From Hyphomicrobiales bacterium (lineage in GTDB: Bacteria; Pseudomonadota; Alphaproteobacteria; Rhizobiales; JACESI01), in assembly GCA_039973685.1 (NCBI GenBank), contig JBDWKL010000012.1:1-64000 (forward strand): a DNA stretch of 64,000 nt. The letters are read 5' to 3'. Shown piece by piece: positions 24,550-34,059 of the stretch (position 1 is the stretch's first letter; every line of letters starts with the position of its first letter). Both the position numbers and the translations under genes were made by a program. The notes beneath the pieces were generated by a model that saw nothing but the letters and a program-made list of their open reading frames with translations, was not told the DNA's origin and did not search any database.

Positions 24550-25731
24550 ATGGATTCACTCATGTTGGGTAACACCTCTAGACGGCTTAGCCGTCATTTT
24601 ACCGCTACTCTTTTAGCTGGCTCTTGTGCGTTAGCGCTACTTGGTAATGCAGCCTATGCAGCCGATCTTGATGCTGTTGAACAGACACCAGAACCATCCC
24701 CAAGCTATCCTTTGATCGAAGGCAGCTTTGTTTTCGAACTCGAAAGCGATGGCATTTTCAGTGATGATGGCGACGATGAGTTCGTCGATACATTTAACAC
24801 AACAGAAGTCGCGCTTGATGTTCGTTTCAATAGCATCTTCTCTCTCCACACGGATATAACGCTTGAACCAGTCGAGGCTCCAAACGCTGGCCCGCGCGCT
24901 TTGGGTGATGACATCTTCTTTGAAGATCATGGTTTCTTTTTTGAAACATTGCATCTGCAAGCCGACTTCGAGCACTTTTCCTTATATGGCGGTAAAATCA
25001 ACCCATCCTTCGGTTCTGCTTGGGATGTAACACCTGGCCTTTACGGTGTAGACTTTGCTGAAGATTATGAAATCACTGAGCGCATCGGTGTTGGTGGATC
25101 TTACACCTTCAAAACAGAAAGTGCCGGTGAGCATACCATCAATGCAGCTACGTTTTTTGCCGACACATCAGGCCTATCGCGTTCTTTCGGCACAAACCGT
25201 GGCCGTACAGCTGAGATCGACGGTGGTGCGAGCAACACTGAGAGTTTTGAAAGCTTTTCTGTCTCAATCGATGGCGGCGAAATTGAAGCCCTACCTGGCT
25301 TCACATACAATGCAGGCTTCCGTTTTCAGACAGCTGGTATTGGCGATTTTGACGATGAGGTAGGTTTTGTTGTTGGTGCTGTTCAAGAACTTGAACTCAG
25401 CAACGATGTTACACTAACCCTTAACGGTGAGATTGGTTACTTCGATAACTTTGATGGCGGCGATGCTGATAATCTATACGCAACCATTGGCGCAGGTATC
25501 ACCTATGAAAAATGGTTTGGCGATGCAGCCTTCTCCGTGCGCGATGTATCCAGCAATGTTGGTGCAGATGACTTTACTGACCTCCAATTCCAAGCAGGTA
25601 TTGGCCGTGAAGTATTCAAAAACGCAACGCTTGAAGTTGGCTACCGCTACCTTCGTGAAGAAGACAATGACAGCCACACAATTGGTGCGATCTTTGTTTA
25701 TGAAACAGACTTCAAAATCCTAAGACCTTAA
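24550..25731 (+). CDS. Iron-regulated outer-membrane beta-barrel protein
   Basis: A 393-residue protein with a signal peptide (hydrophobic LLAGSCALALLG, cleavage after AYA). The mature chain is rich in Asp, Glu and Gly and alternates hydrophobic and polar residues, as in an antiparallel barrel: repeated FSLHTDITLE, FSLYGGKINP, VTLTLNGEIG, ATLEVGYRYL strands. An acidic stretch (IFSDDGDDEFVD) near residue 65 could bind cations. I do not recognise a named family. The Irr/RirA-like sites upstream and a terminator after the gene suggest an iron-regulated porin. The start may be 24550 or the ATG at 24562. Confidence 0.65.
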   Translation: MDSLMLGNTSRRLSRHFTATLLAGSCALALLGNAAYAADLDAVEQTPEPSPSYPLIEGSFVFELESDGIFSDDGDDEFVDTFNTTEVALDVRFNSIFSLHTDITLEPVEAPNAGPRALGDDIFFEDHGFFFETLHLQADFEHFSLYGGKINPSFGSAWDVTPGLYGVDFAEDYEITERIGVGGSYTFKTESAGEHTINAATFFADTSGLSRSFGTNRGRTAEIDGGASNTESFESFSVSIDGGEIEALPGFTYNAGFRFQTAGIGDFDDEVGFVVGAVQELELSNDVTLTLNGEIGYFDNFDGGDADNLYATIGAGITYEKWFGDAAFSVRDVSSNVGADDFTDLQFQAGIGREVFKNATLEVGYRYLREEDNDSHTIGAIFVYETDFKILRP

Positions 25732-25744
25732 CGCCCCCCCCCTC

Positions 25745-25779
25745 GCGTCGGTAGGCCAGTCCTATCGGCGCATTTTTTT
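25745..25779 (+). terminator. Intrinsic terminator after the beta-barrel gene
   Basis: GCGTCGGTAGG pairs with CCTATCGGCGC (two G-T wobbles, five-base loop) and is followed one base later by seven Ts. It lies just after the porin stop and may allow partial readthrough into the imelysin operon. Confidence 0.75.
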
Positions 25780-25823
25780 GACTTTAAACTTGAGTTTTTT
25801 TATCAAAATAAAGGACATTCATC

Positions 25824-27104
25824 ATGACCCATAAACTCACCCTTGCAGCTTTAGCAGGCTTGGGCGCAGCACTTGTTGCGACGACGAGCCACTTTGCTCT
25901 TGCAAAAGCACCATCACCAGAAGCAGTACTTACTCACTATTCAGACATCGCGCTTGCAACATACCAAGACAGCCTCACAACGGCTGAAGCACTGGATGCA
26001 GCAATTGACGCTCTCTTGAAAAATCCATCTGCAGAAACATTGGCAGCGGCACGCACAACATGGGTTGCTGCTCGTGTTCCTTATCAGCAATCAGAAGTCT
26101 ACCGCTTCGGCAACGCCATTGTTGATGACTGGGAAGGCCGCGTGAATGCATGGCCATTGGATGAAGGTTTGATCGATTATGTTGATGCAAGCTACGGCAC
26201 TGAAAGCGATGAAAACGCGCTTTACACAGCCAACATGATCGCCAACGCTTCTTTCACTGTGAATGGCGAAAAGGTTGATGCGACAAACATCACACCAGAC
26301 TTGATCCAAGGCTTGAATGAAGCTGGCGAAATCGAAGCGAATGTCACCAGCGGCTACCACGCAATTGAATTTTTGCTTTGGGGTCAAGACTTGAACGGCA
26401 CATCAAAAGGTGCTGGCAACCGTGCTGCCACTGATTTCAGCTTGAGCGATTGTTCAAACAGCAATTGCGATCGCCGCCGCGCCTACTTGAAAGCAGCGTC
26501 CAAGCTTCTCATCGCTGACCTTAAAGAGATGGTTGGCAACTGGACAACTTCCGGTGCTGCACGTGGTGAGTTGATGAAAGACACGAATGCTGGTCTTTCA
26601 ACAATTCTAACCGGCATGGGTTCGCTTTCTTACGGTGAAGTTGCAGGCGAGCGCATGAAGCTTGGTCTGTTGTTGAACGACCCAGAAGAAGAGCATGATT
26701 GTTTCGCTGACAACACGCACAACAGCCACTTGAACGATGCTGTTGGCATCCAAAACGTCTACCTTGGTTCTTATACGCGCGTTGATGGATCAGTGCTTAA
26801 AGGCCCGTCAATCTCTGAGCTGGTTAGCCACAAAGATAGCGGCGTTAATGCAGAGCTTACTGGCAAATTGGCGTCAACAATTACAGCAATGAACACCATG
26901 GCGAAACGTGCCGAAACTGTTGAAGCTTATGACCAGATGATTGGTGAAGGCAACGCAGAAGGTAATGCTGTTGTTCAAGCTGCGATTGATGCGCTTGTTG
27001 ACCAGACAAAATCTATTGAGCGCGCCGTATCTGCTCTCGAACTTAATACAATTGAGTTTGAAGGATCAGACAGCTTGGACAATCCAAACTCAGTCTTCCA
27101 ATAG
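25824..27104 (+). CDS. Imelysin family iron-regulated protein (IrpA/ICMP-like)
   Basis: A 426-residue secreted protein with a signal peptide (LALAALAGLGAALVATTSHFALA). The signature GxHxxE is intact: G177, H179, E182 in SGYHAIEFLLWGQD. The fold is two four-helix bundles. Imelysins were first described as peptidases but are now seen as periplasmic or surface iron-uptake proteins. RSDCSNSNCDRRRAYL-like cysteines around residue 210 may form a disulfide. A good ribosome site (AAAGGAC) precedes the ATG. It is followed 54 bases later by the di-haem protein, the usual partner. Confidence 0.9.
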   Translation: MTHKLTLAALAGLGAALVATTSHFALAKAPSPEAVLTHYSDIALATYQDSLTTAEALDAAIDALLKNPSAETLAAARTTWVAARVPYQQSEVYRFGNAIVDDWEGRVNAWPLDEGLIDYVDASYGTESDENALYTANMIANASFTVNGEKVDATNITPDLIQGLNEAGEIEANVTSGYHAIEFLLWGQDLNGTSKGAGNRAATDFSLSDCSNSNCDRRRAYLKAASKLLIADLKEMVGNWTTSGAARGELMKDTNAGLSTILTGMGSLSYGEVAGERMKLGLLLNDPEEEHDCFADNTHNSHLNDAVGIQNVYLGSYTRVDGSVLKGPSISELVSHKDSGVNAELTGKLASTITAMNTMAKRAETVEAYDQMIGEGNAEGNAVVQAAIDALVDQTKSIERAVSALELNTIEFEGSDSLDNPNSVFQ

Positions 27105-27116
27105 GGCTTTAATTTT

Positions 27117-27141
27117 GGGGTGGAGGTTTATTCCCCACCCC
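27117..27141 (+). other. GC-rich hairpin between imelysin and the di-haem gene
   Basis: GGGGTGG (27117-27123) pairs with CCACCCC (27135-27141). No T-run follows, so it is more likely an mRNA processing or attenuation element that sets relative expression of the two genes than a full terminator. Confidence 0.4.
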
Positions 27142-27158
27142 ACTTTGAAAGAAAAACA

Positions 27159-28682
27159 ATGTTCCGCGTTGCATCCTTTGCACTACTCTTCATCTCAACG
27201 TCAACGGCGCTCGCCGATGGTAACGCTGTGCTGTCGATTGCTCAAAGCCGCGATGACCTTGCGCCCAAAGACATCAAACGTGTTGAGCAAATCACACGTC
27301 AAACGGTCGACTTTTCAAAGGCAGAAAAGTTTGAAGCCTCTCAAGGAGGGGCTGGCACATCACGCAAGACTGCCAATCGTAATGCCTTCTCCCATACCAG
27401 CGCGAACCTCACCTTTGAAGACGAACTAACCTTCAAATTAGGCAACGCGCTCTTTCGAAAATTCTGGGTATCCTCGCCATCTTCCAATCATGCATCAGAT
27501 GGCTTGGGTCCGCTTTATAATGCGCGGGCATGCCAAAGTTGCCACCTGAAAGATGGTCGCGGTCATCCGCCTGCAAGTGGTGAGACAGATTTCACTTCCA
27601 TGCTCTTCCGGCTCGCACGCCCCGCTGAGACAGATAAAGAATTAGAAGCTCTACGCACCTATGCAGCCCTTAATATTCCTGATCCCGTCTATGGTGGACA
27701 AATACAAGATTTCGCCATTGTCGGCCTAAAGGCTGAAGCAAAGCCATCCGTCACCTATGAAGAAAATCAGATCACGCTTGAAGGCGGTGAAGTGGTTTCA
27801 CTTCGCAAGCCAACATATCAGATGACGAAGCTCGCTTATGGTGACCTTCACCCGAAGACAACTCTTTCACCCCGTATCGCACAGCCGATGATTGGTCTGG
27901 GTTTGATTGAAGCAATTCATCCGTTTGACCTTGCGAAAAAGGCTGACCCTAAAGATCAAAACGCAGACGGCATTTCAGGCAAGCTCGGGCTAGCGCTTGA
28001 TTTAGATGGCAAGCCGATGCTTGGTCGTTTTGGCTGGAAGGCCAGCCAAGCTACTTTAGGCCAACAAAATGCGGCAGCCTTTAATGGCGATATTGGTATC
28101 TCTTCAGAATTAAACCCATCACCGCACGGCGATTGCACCACGGCACAAGTTGATTGCGTCAAACGGGCAACAGGCGTTCAACCGCGCCTTGGGGATAGCG
28201 AAGCACCGGACCCTGTTATGGGCCTCGTTGATTTTTACACGGCGAACCTTGCCGTTCCTGCCAGACGCGATGTGACCAATGCTCAAGTGCTGCGTGGTAA
28301 AGAGATGTTTTATGGTGCGGGCTGCGTTGCCTGCCACACGCCAAAATATGTGACGAGCCGCAAAGCCGAGCGCAAAGAACACCGCTTTCAACTGATCTGG
28401 CCTTACTCTGATTTTTTGTTGCACGACATGGGCGAAGGACTTGCTGACAACCAACAAGTTGGCGTTGCAACAGGCCGAGAATGGCGCACAGCACCCTTGT
28501 GGGGGCTTGGCCTTACAAAGACCGTCAATGGCCACACCTTCTTCCTGCATGATGGCCGTGCGCGCAATTACAAAGAAGCCATTTTATGGCATGGCGGCGA
28601 AGCGAAAACCGCCCGCAATAAATTCGTCAAAATGCAAAAGACCGATCGCGACGCGTTGATCAAATTCTTGGAGAGCCTATGA
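27159..28682 (+). CDS. Di-haem oxidoreductase family protein (DUF1111)
   Basis: A 507-residue periplasmic c-type cytochrome. A signal peptide (VASFALLFISTSTALA) is followed by two haem-binding motifs, CQSCH at 125-129 and CVACH at 389-393. HDMGEGLADNQQVG and FFLHDGRARN near the end are typical of the DUF1111 group. It is probably an electron-transfer enzyme acting on iron or an iron complex, since the family is found with imelysins. The ATG at 27159 gives a proper signal peptide; an in-frame GTG 13 codons upstream falls in the GC-rich hairpin. Its stop overlaps the next ATG (ATGA). Confidence 0.9.
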   Translation: MFRVASFALLFISTSTALADGNAVLSIAQSRDDLAPKDIKRVEQITRQTVDFSKAEKFEASQGGAGTSRKTANRNAFSHTSANLTFEDELTFKLGNALFRKFWVSSPSSNHASDGLGPLYNARACQSCHLKDGRGHPPASGETDFTSMLFRLARPAETDKELEALRTYAALNIPDPVYGGQIQDFAIVGLKAEAKPSVTYEENQITLEGGEVVSLRKPTYQMTKLAYGDLHPKTTLSPRIAQPMIGLGLIEAIHPFDLAKKADPKDQNADGISGKLGLALDLDGKPMLGRFGWKASQATLGQQNAAAFNGDIGISSELNPSPHGDCTTAQVDCVKRATGVQPRLGDSEAPDPVMGLVDFYTANLAVPARRDVTNAQVLRGKEMFYGAGCVACHTPKYVTSRKAERKEHRFQLIWPYSDFLLHDMGEGLADNQQVGVATGREWRTAPLWGLGLTKTVNGHTFFLHDGRARNYKEAILWHGGEAKTARNKFVKMQKTDRDALIKFLESL

Positions 28683-29758
28683 CCCGATTACTCCTCTCCC
28701 TCTCACTCGCCGCATTCTGCATAAGCCCAGTTTCTGCCCAATCAACCGACTTGAATGCGCATTTTGTAAATAGCGCCGAGCGGGTTTTGGTGGGCTATAT
28801 TCGCCCTTCTTTCAAAGCTCTCAAAACGCACGGCCAAGAACTGCGCGATGAGCTTGAGGCCTTTTGCAAGGCACCAAACGAAGAGCAGTTTAATGATACA
28901 AAAGATGCTTTCAAAAATTTCGCCTTAACTTTCGCCCGCGTTGAGATTATGCGTTTTGGCCCCCTCGTTGAAAAGAACCGCTTAGAGCGCCTCTATTTCT
29001 GGCCAGATCGCCGCGGCCTTGGTCTAAAGCGCATTCAACGTGCGTTAGCTGAGCAAGACGAGAGCGTTATAAAAACTGAAAACTTAAAATCTAAGAGTAT
29101 CGCGCTTCAAGGTTTAGGTGGGTTGGAATTTCTCCTTTATGGGACCGGATCAACGACAGTTTCTCAGGATCCCTTCCGCTGTCAATTTGCTGTCGCAATC
29201 GCTGGAAGCCTTGCAGATACGTCTAAAGAAGTGGCGGATGCGTGGTTTGATGAGAACGGCTTTAGTCAGCAGTTTTTAAACCCAAGCGAAACAAACCCAG
29301 CTTATCGTTCTGCACGCGAAGTTGGGGCGGAAGTGCTCAATGTTTTAAAGAATAGCAATGAGGCTATTGCTCACTTAAAGCTTGGCGCTGTACTCCGCAA
29401 AACAGTCGAAAAGGCAAAACCAAAACGAGCGCCGTTATGGCGGAGTGGTTTATCCATCGCGATGCTGAACGCTAATATCGCCTCTGTTTTCGCCTTCCAA
29501 ACAGCAAGCGGGCTGCTAAACCGCCTACCCAAAGAAAAAACTTGGGTCATCGGTTCCACGAAATTTGAATATGAAACCGTGGGTAAAAGACTTCAAGAAA
29601 TCAACCTGCCAATCCTCGAAGCCGTGGCTTCTGGTAACGCGCGAGGAAAACTAATTTACACCCTCAATGTCTTGAGCGGCCTGACGGCTCTCTACAGCGA
29701 AGACGTTGCACCAAGCCTCGGCTTGCAAACTGGCTTTAATGCATTGGATGGCGACTAA
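28679..29758 (+). CDS. Second imelysin family protein, motif histidine replaced
   Basis: A 359-residue protein with a signal peptide (LLLSLSLAAFCISPVSA). It is shorter than the first imelysin. The position of the GxHxxE motif reads GLGGLE (residues 145-150), so the histidine is glycine. The surrounding ALQGLGGLEFLLYGTG is otherwise conserved. In known clusters an imelysin pair brackets the DUF1111 protein, and the second copy is divergent. It may act as a structural or binding partner rather than a metal-coordinating one. It is coupled to its neighbours by ATGA and TAATG overlaps. Confidence 0.85.
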   Translation: MTRLLLSLSLAAFCISPVSAQSTDLNAHFVNSAERVLVGYIRPSFKALKTHGQELRDELEAFCKAPNEEQFNDTKDAFKNFALTFARVEIMRFGPLVEKNRLERLYFWPDRRGLGLKRIQRALAEQDESVIKTENLKSKSIALQGLGGLEFLLYGTGSTTVSQDPFRCQFAVAIAGSLADTSKEVADAWFDENGFSQQFLNPSETNPAYRSAREVGAEVLNVLKNSNEAIAHLKLGAVLRKTVEKAKPKRAPLWRSGLSIAMLNANIASVFAFQTASGLLNRLPKEKTWVIGSTKFEYETVGKRLQEINLPILEAVASGNARGKLIYTLNVLSGLTALYSEDVAPSLGLQTGFNALDGD

Positions 29759-30879
29759 TGGCACCTATCTCTTTTGATCGCAGACGATTTATTGCAGGCA
29801 GTGGCGCTTTGTTTATGGCGTCACTCACGCCGCGCGCAGCCGACGCATTTTACAGCACAGACATGCTCTTTGCTGCGACCTGCAAAACACCGAGTGGTAA
29901 CTTCGCAGCGGTTCTCCTCGACGAGCATATGAACGTCATTCGCCAAATCGATCTGCCAGAGCGTGGGCATGATGTGACCTTTAATCCGACTACGGGGGCA
30001 AGCGTCGTCTTTGCCCGCCGCCCCGGAAATTTTGCCGTCGCATTTGAGCGTGCTGGATGGGTAGAGCCAACAACGATCCTCGCCCCCGAAGGCCGTCATT
30101 TTTATGGCCATGGGGTCTTTTCACCTGATGGAAAATTGCTCTTTGCCACAGAAAATGCCTTTGAAAACGTTGATGGTAAAATAGGCATTTATGACGCGAC
30201 TGACGGCTTCAAACGGCTTGGCGAATTTTCGAGTTTTGGCATCGGCCCCCATGACCTATTATTATCACCAGACGGCAAGAGTTTGATTGTTGCCAATGGA
30301 GGGATTGAGACACATCCAGACTATGGCCACGCCAAGTTGAACCTTGCAACTATGGAACCCAACCTTGCCTATATTGACCTTGCAACGGGCGACTTGCTTG
30401 AAAAGCACACTTTACCAAGTTCACTGCATCAACTGTCCATTCGCCACATCGCGGTAAGCCCTCAGGGGCGGGTTGTGTTTGGTGGCCAGTATGAGGGCGC
30501 AAAATCGGACGCGCCGCCACTTATTGGTTGGTCTGAACGTGGCGAGGGTATTGGGTGCTGGGAAAGCCTTCAACAAAGCGCCTGCCAAGCAGAAAACTAC
30601 ATTGGTTCGGTAGCCATCAGTTCAGACGGCGTTGCAGCCGCCATATCGGCACCGCGCAGCAATGCCTTTGCGATTGTCTCCCTTAAAGACGGAGCCATAT
30701 TGAGGGACGATCAACTGACCGGCGTTTGCGGCCTTACAGCCGCTCATCAAGGCTTCGTTGCAAGTACTGACCAAGGTTATATCGGCAGCTTACACCTTGG
30801 CAAACACCAAGCAGAACACCGCTTAATTTTTGACAATCACATGGCATCGTTTGATGCTTCGGCAATGAGGGCAAGTTAG
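29758..30879 (+). CDS. DUF1513 family beta-propeller-like protein, Tat-exported
   Basis: A 373-residue protein with a twin-arginine leader (FDRRRFIAGSGALFMASL). The mature part holds repeated propeller-like segments: GHDVTFNPTTG, HGVFSPDGKLLFATEN, GPHDLLLSPDGKSLIVANGG and HIAVSPQGRVVFGGQ. This is the DUF1513 family that accompanies imelysin/DUF1111 operons. Tat export suggests that it folds or takes a cofactor in the cytoplasm. Function is unknown; a role in periplasmic iron handling follows from context only. The ATG overlaps the previous stop by one base, and hemP starts one base after its stop. Confidence 0.85.
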   Translation: MAPISFDRRRFIAGSGALFMASLTPRAADAFYSTDMLFAATCKTPSGNFAAVLLDEHMNVIRQIDLPERGHDVTFNPTTGASVVFARRPGNFAVAFERAGWVEPTTILAPEGRHFYGHGVFSPDGKLLFATENAFENVDGKIGIYDATDGFKRLGEFSSFGIGPHDLLLSPDGKSLIVANGGIETHPDYGHAKLNLATMEPNLAYIDLATGDLLEKHTLPSSLHQLSIRHIAVSPQGRVVFGGQYEGAKSDAPPLIGWSERGEGIGCWESLQQSACQAENYIGSVAISSDGVAAAISAPRSNAFAIVSLKDGAILRDDQLTGVCGLTAAHQGFVASTDQGYIGSLHLGKHQAEHRLIFDNHMASFDASAMRAS

Positions 30880-30880
30880 A

Positions 30881-31042
30881 ATGTCTGTAGAAAATGAAAA
30901 AATGGCCGCAACAAAACACTCAAACCGAAAGTTAAACACAAACGACCTGTTTGGCGGTGAAACAGAAATTACCATTGAACACAAAAGTGAAGAATACCGC
31001 TTGCGGATCACATCTAATGGCAAGTTGATTTTGACGAAATAA
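30881..31042 (+). CDS. hemP: Haemin uptake protein HemP
   Basis: A 53-residue protein. The C-terminal half matches HemP: TNDLFGGETEITIEHKSEEY, then RLRITSNGKLILTK. HemP is a small Fur/Irr-regulated protein of haem uptake loci; in some bacteria it activates haem-receptor genes. Here it closes the iron operon, one base after the DUF1513 gene. No haem receptor or Hmu transporter is in view. Confidence 0.85.
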   Translation: MSVENEKMAATKHSNRKLNTNDLFGGETEITIEHKSEEYRLRITSNGKLILTK

Positions 31043-31172
31043 CGAGCGGCATCACAAAGCATGAAGCCTCCTGTTAGTATTGAATCGAGGATTTTATAGA
31101 CCAACGCTTGGAAGTGTATATTCTTGTCGCAATTGAGCGGCATTAATAAACATTGGAAAATCGAAACCTCCC

Positions 31173-31853
31173 GTGGCCTTGATCCAGACGATATTGACGT
31201 TTCATTCAATCGGTCCGCTTGAGCGGCAAACCGAAGACGATGAAATGCGCTATAATGTAAGCGCTGATCTGTTTGCAGAATGGATGGCTGTGGTTTCTCG
31301 CTATCTACCTCAATGCATTATTGCATTCGATGATGGCAATAAATCAGACATCGAAATCGCTTTACCGATTTTAAAAAAGCATAATATCGCAGCTAAATTC
31401 TTTCCCATCATTAATCAGATAGGCAAGCAAGACTACATGTCATGGGATGACATTCGCTCCCTCATGAATGCAGGTATGCAAATTGGCAGTCATGGTCTTG
31501 ATCATGTTGCTTGGACAGAATGTGAGCCCGACCAATTGTTGAATGAATTGCAGCAGTCGCGCGAAACATTGCAGCAGCAACTAAAAACGCCAATCAACTG
31601 TGCCGCAGCCCCTTTTGGCGCGATAAGCCCGCATGTTTACCGTGCGGCTCGAAGAGCTGGCTACACAAAACTCTATACCAGCTCACCCCGCTCTAGCTTC
31701 ACAACAACAAATCTCGTGCCACGCTATTCCGTGCAATCTAATATGACGCCAAAAGACTTCATCGCCTCCCATATGACAGGCAACAACAGAGTGAATACAT
31801 CGCTAGCGAATTTTGCCCAGAACATAAAATATAACGTCAGTCGTGCATCATGA
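31173..31853 (+). CDS. Polysaccharide deacetylase family protein
   Basis: A 226-residue NodB-like carbohydrate esterase. The catalytic/metal DD pair is in CIIAFDDGNKSD and the two metal histidines in IGSHGLDHVAW (SHxxxH). AAPFGAISPHVYRAARRAGY is the later conserved block. Without a signal peptide it would act in the cytoplasm, probably on a lipid-linked sugar precursor of the exopolysaccharide. The start is GTG with a weak ribosome site. Its stop overlaps the flippase start (ATGA). It opens the exopolysaccharide locus. Confidence 0.85.
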   Translation: MALIQTILTFHSIGPLERQTEDDEMRYNVSADLFAEWMAVVSRYLPQCIIAFDDGNKSDIEIALPILKKHNIAAKFFPIINQIGKQDYMSWDDIRSLMNAGMQIGSHGLDHVAWTECEPDQLLNELQQSRETLQQQLKTPINCAAAPFGAISPHVYRAARRAGYTKLYTSSPRSSFTTTNLVPRYSVQSNMTPKDFIASHMTGNNRVNTSLANFAQNIKYNVSRAS

Positions 31854-33130
31854 AGAAAATGGGCGCATTCGACCTCAAAAGACTTTCGTCACTCGCTGAA
31901 TCAATGGGCGGGATGCTGGTTGCTGTTTTCTTTCAGGTCGTCAGCTTCATCTTACTTACAAGAACATTGGGCGTAACGTCCTTTGGTGTTTTTGTCTCCT
32001 CTGTTGCAATTGGGTTAGCCCTGTCTGAACTTGTTGGCATTGGCTGTGGTGAAAACTTTATTCGCCTCGTTGCTCGCGACAAAAACCGGATGCGGCCGCT
32101 GTTTGGCAATGGGCTGCGGATGATTGCTGGCACAGGTCTATTACTTGCCCTGCCCCTTGCACCGCTTGCAGCCTATTTCATTGCGCCATCTGACGCTTTC
32201 TGGTTCATAGCCGCCTTAATCGCGAACGAAGCTGTTATCATTAGATGCACGCTCTATTTTGAACATGTGTCGCTTGCATTAAACGATTTCCGTCTCGCGG
32301 CCTTCGCGCGTGCGATTGTGCCCCTTTTCCGCTGCATGGCCTTTCTCTTTGTTATTTTTGCTCTTGGACACGACCAAATCCCTGCCATGGTCGTCGCTCA
32401 AATTTCCGCGACCCTTTGTGCTGCAGTGGTAATGTATGTGGTGTTGAGACGCATCATCTATCGCCAAGTCGAAGCACCTGATACTGAGCTTGGCACTTTG
32501 GATTGGTTCCGGTTCGGCGCGCCAACAGCATTGTCCAACCTGCAACGTGGCATTCAAAACCATGCAGACAAATACATCGTCACCCTGTTTGCAGGGCCAG
32601 AGGTTGGTGGCGTTTATGCGGCTGGATTTCGCTTCGTTCAAATGGCGTTGATCCCCGTACAAGCTTACGCCCGCACAACCTATAGCGGATTTTACGACGC
32701 TGGTAAAAATGGGCTTTCAGCAAGCGTTCGCTATGGCAAACAAGTTGGCGGCATCATGATGGCAATTGCTGTTTTCTGCGCCGCATGCACTTATTTTGGC
32801 GCCGATTTCATTCCCGTGATCCTTGGTGAGGAATACCGTCAAGCCTCTGATGTTGTGCGCATACTTTCCCCATTATTGATATTCTGGGGCCTCCAATTTT
32901 TGTTGATTGATGCACTGCGCGGCGCGGATTTAGCTTGGACCGTCAACTGGATATCTTTAGGCATTAACCTGCTGAGCATCGTGCTGCTGGTTACACTTAC
33001 AATGCATTTCGGCCTCATAGGTGTTCTTGCAGCCAGCCTAATCAGCCTTGGCGCTGCCCTCATATTAATGGCAATCGCTATTTGGGTATTGTTGCGTAGA
33101 AAACATGCTGGCGGAGAGCAAGCGGTTTAA
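31850..33130 (+). CDS. Wzx-like polysaccharide flippase
   Basis: A 426-residue membrane protein of the MOP superfamily with about 12 hydrophobic helices. It opens SLAESMGGMLVAVFFQVVSFILLTRTLG, a typical Wzx N-terminus. Within the locus it would flip the undecaprenyl-linked repeat unit to the periplasm. It is coupled to the deacetylase gene (ATGA) and converges with the GT2 gene, the two ends overlapping by four bases. Confidence 0.85.
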   Translation: MKKMGAFDLKRLSSLAESMGGMLVAVFFQVVSFILLTRTLGVTSFGVFVSSVAIGLALSELVGIGCGENFIRLVARDKNRMRPLFGNGLRMIAGTGLLLALPLAPLAAYFIAPSDAFWFIAALIANEAVIIRCTLYFEHVSLALNDFRLAAFARAIVPLFRCMAFLFVIFALGHDQIPAMVVAQISATLCAAVVMYVVLRRIIYRQVEAPDTELGTLDWFRFGAPTALSNLQRGIQNHADKYIVTLFAGPEVGGVYAAGFRFVQMALIPVQAYARTTYSGFYDAGKNGLSASVRYGKQVGGIMMAIAVFCAACTYFGADFIPVILGEEYRQASDVVRILSPLLIFWGLQFLLIDALRGADLAWTVNWISLGINLLSIVLLVTLTMHFGLIGVLAASLISLGAALILMAIAIWVLLRRKHAGGEQAV

Positions 33131-34059
33131 TAAAGCTCTGGCAATCCCATACCAAAGGCCGAACGCAACTTCCCAAGATTTGCGGCGGCGCGTAGCTTGA
33201 ACAAGAATGACTGCCCACGGCTGAATGGGCGCAGAAGAATTGCTGCTCCATATCCAACAAACATTTTGATAAAGGCGTCGACATAAAACAACCCGCGGCC
33301 AAACACGCCCTCTTTATTGCTCACCATAAGAGAACCATAAACCTGCCCGCTTCTCATGGAGCGTTTGAGCAAAAAGCTTGGGACCATCCGCGATGCAGGT
33401 ACGAATTCATGGGCGCGCGCATTGGCGTTAAACCACAGTCTATTTCCAAGCGCTTTAAAGGCTGTAAAAAAAGCGGTGTCTTCGCCGCCTGTTCGTCCTA
33501 GGTCAGGATCAAACGATAAATTAGCGATCCGTAATTTGTCAGCGCGCAACAAGGCATTCCCAGTACGTCCCACAGACGTCTCGCCATCTTTTTCCCGACG
33601 AGACCGCGTCAATGGATCAAGCTGCTGCAACCACATGGGAACATCGTCATCAAAACGGGAAAGAACCAAACCAAATGCCGCGTCTGCTTGATTGGCTTCA
33701 AGTGTGCGGAGCAACGTAGAAAGCCAGTTTGGTTCCGCAACCTCATCGTCATCAATATACCCAACATGGGTGCATTCATCATGCGCCAAAGCTGCATTAA
33801 GCGTAGCATTGCGGCAGTGGGAGATATTTTGACGGTTCACATCAATCGTCTCGACTGTAATCCGTTTTAGCGCATAATTTTCCAATAATCTGGGCACAGC
33901 TCCATCACGGCTATCATCCCCGATGATGACGTGCAGCTTACGTGCTTTATCCAAATCTTGAACATCAAGAGAGGCTAATGTTTTTAACAGATCAGGACGA
34001 CCAATGCTTGAGATTGCGATGATAATCAAACTACTACTCTGCCGCCTCCCATTTTTCAC
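33127..34059 (-). CDS. Glycosyltransferase family 2 (ExoM-like)
   Basis: A 310-residue GT-A enzyme. HVIIGDDSRDG gives the first nucleotide-contacting aspartates, HVGYIDDDEVAEPNWL the DxD metal motif, and GRTGGEDTAFF the catalytic-base region. FKLRAAANLGKLRSAFG lies near the C-terminus. It resembles ExoM-type enzymes that add a sugar to a growing repeat unit at the membrane. The start is a GTG that overlaps the polymerase gene by 26 bases; a TTG ten codons later, before LIIIAISS, is an alternative with a better ribosome site. Confidence 0.85.
   Translation of the reverse strand: MKNGRRQSSSLIIIAISSIGRPDLLKTLASLDVQDLDKARKLHVIIGDDSRDGAVPRLLENYALKRITVETIDVNRQNISHCRNATLNAALAHDECTHVGYIDDDEVAEPNWLSTLLRTLEANQADAAFGLVLSRFDDDVPMWLQQLDPLTRSRREKDGETSVGRTGNALLRADKLRIANLSFDPDLGRTGGEDTAFFTAFKALGNRLWFNANARAHEFVPASRMVPSFLLKRSMRSGQVYGSLMVSNKEGVFGRGLFYVDAFIKMFVGYGAAILLRPFSRGQSFLFKLRAAANLGKLRSAFGMGLPELY

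Noticed and set aside
26941-27429. 162-codon plus-strand frame across the imelysin-DUF1111 junction
   Set aside because: It is a shadow frame of two clear genes, with a basic, low-complexity composition.
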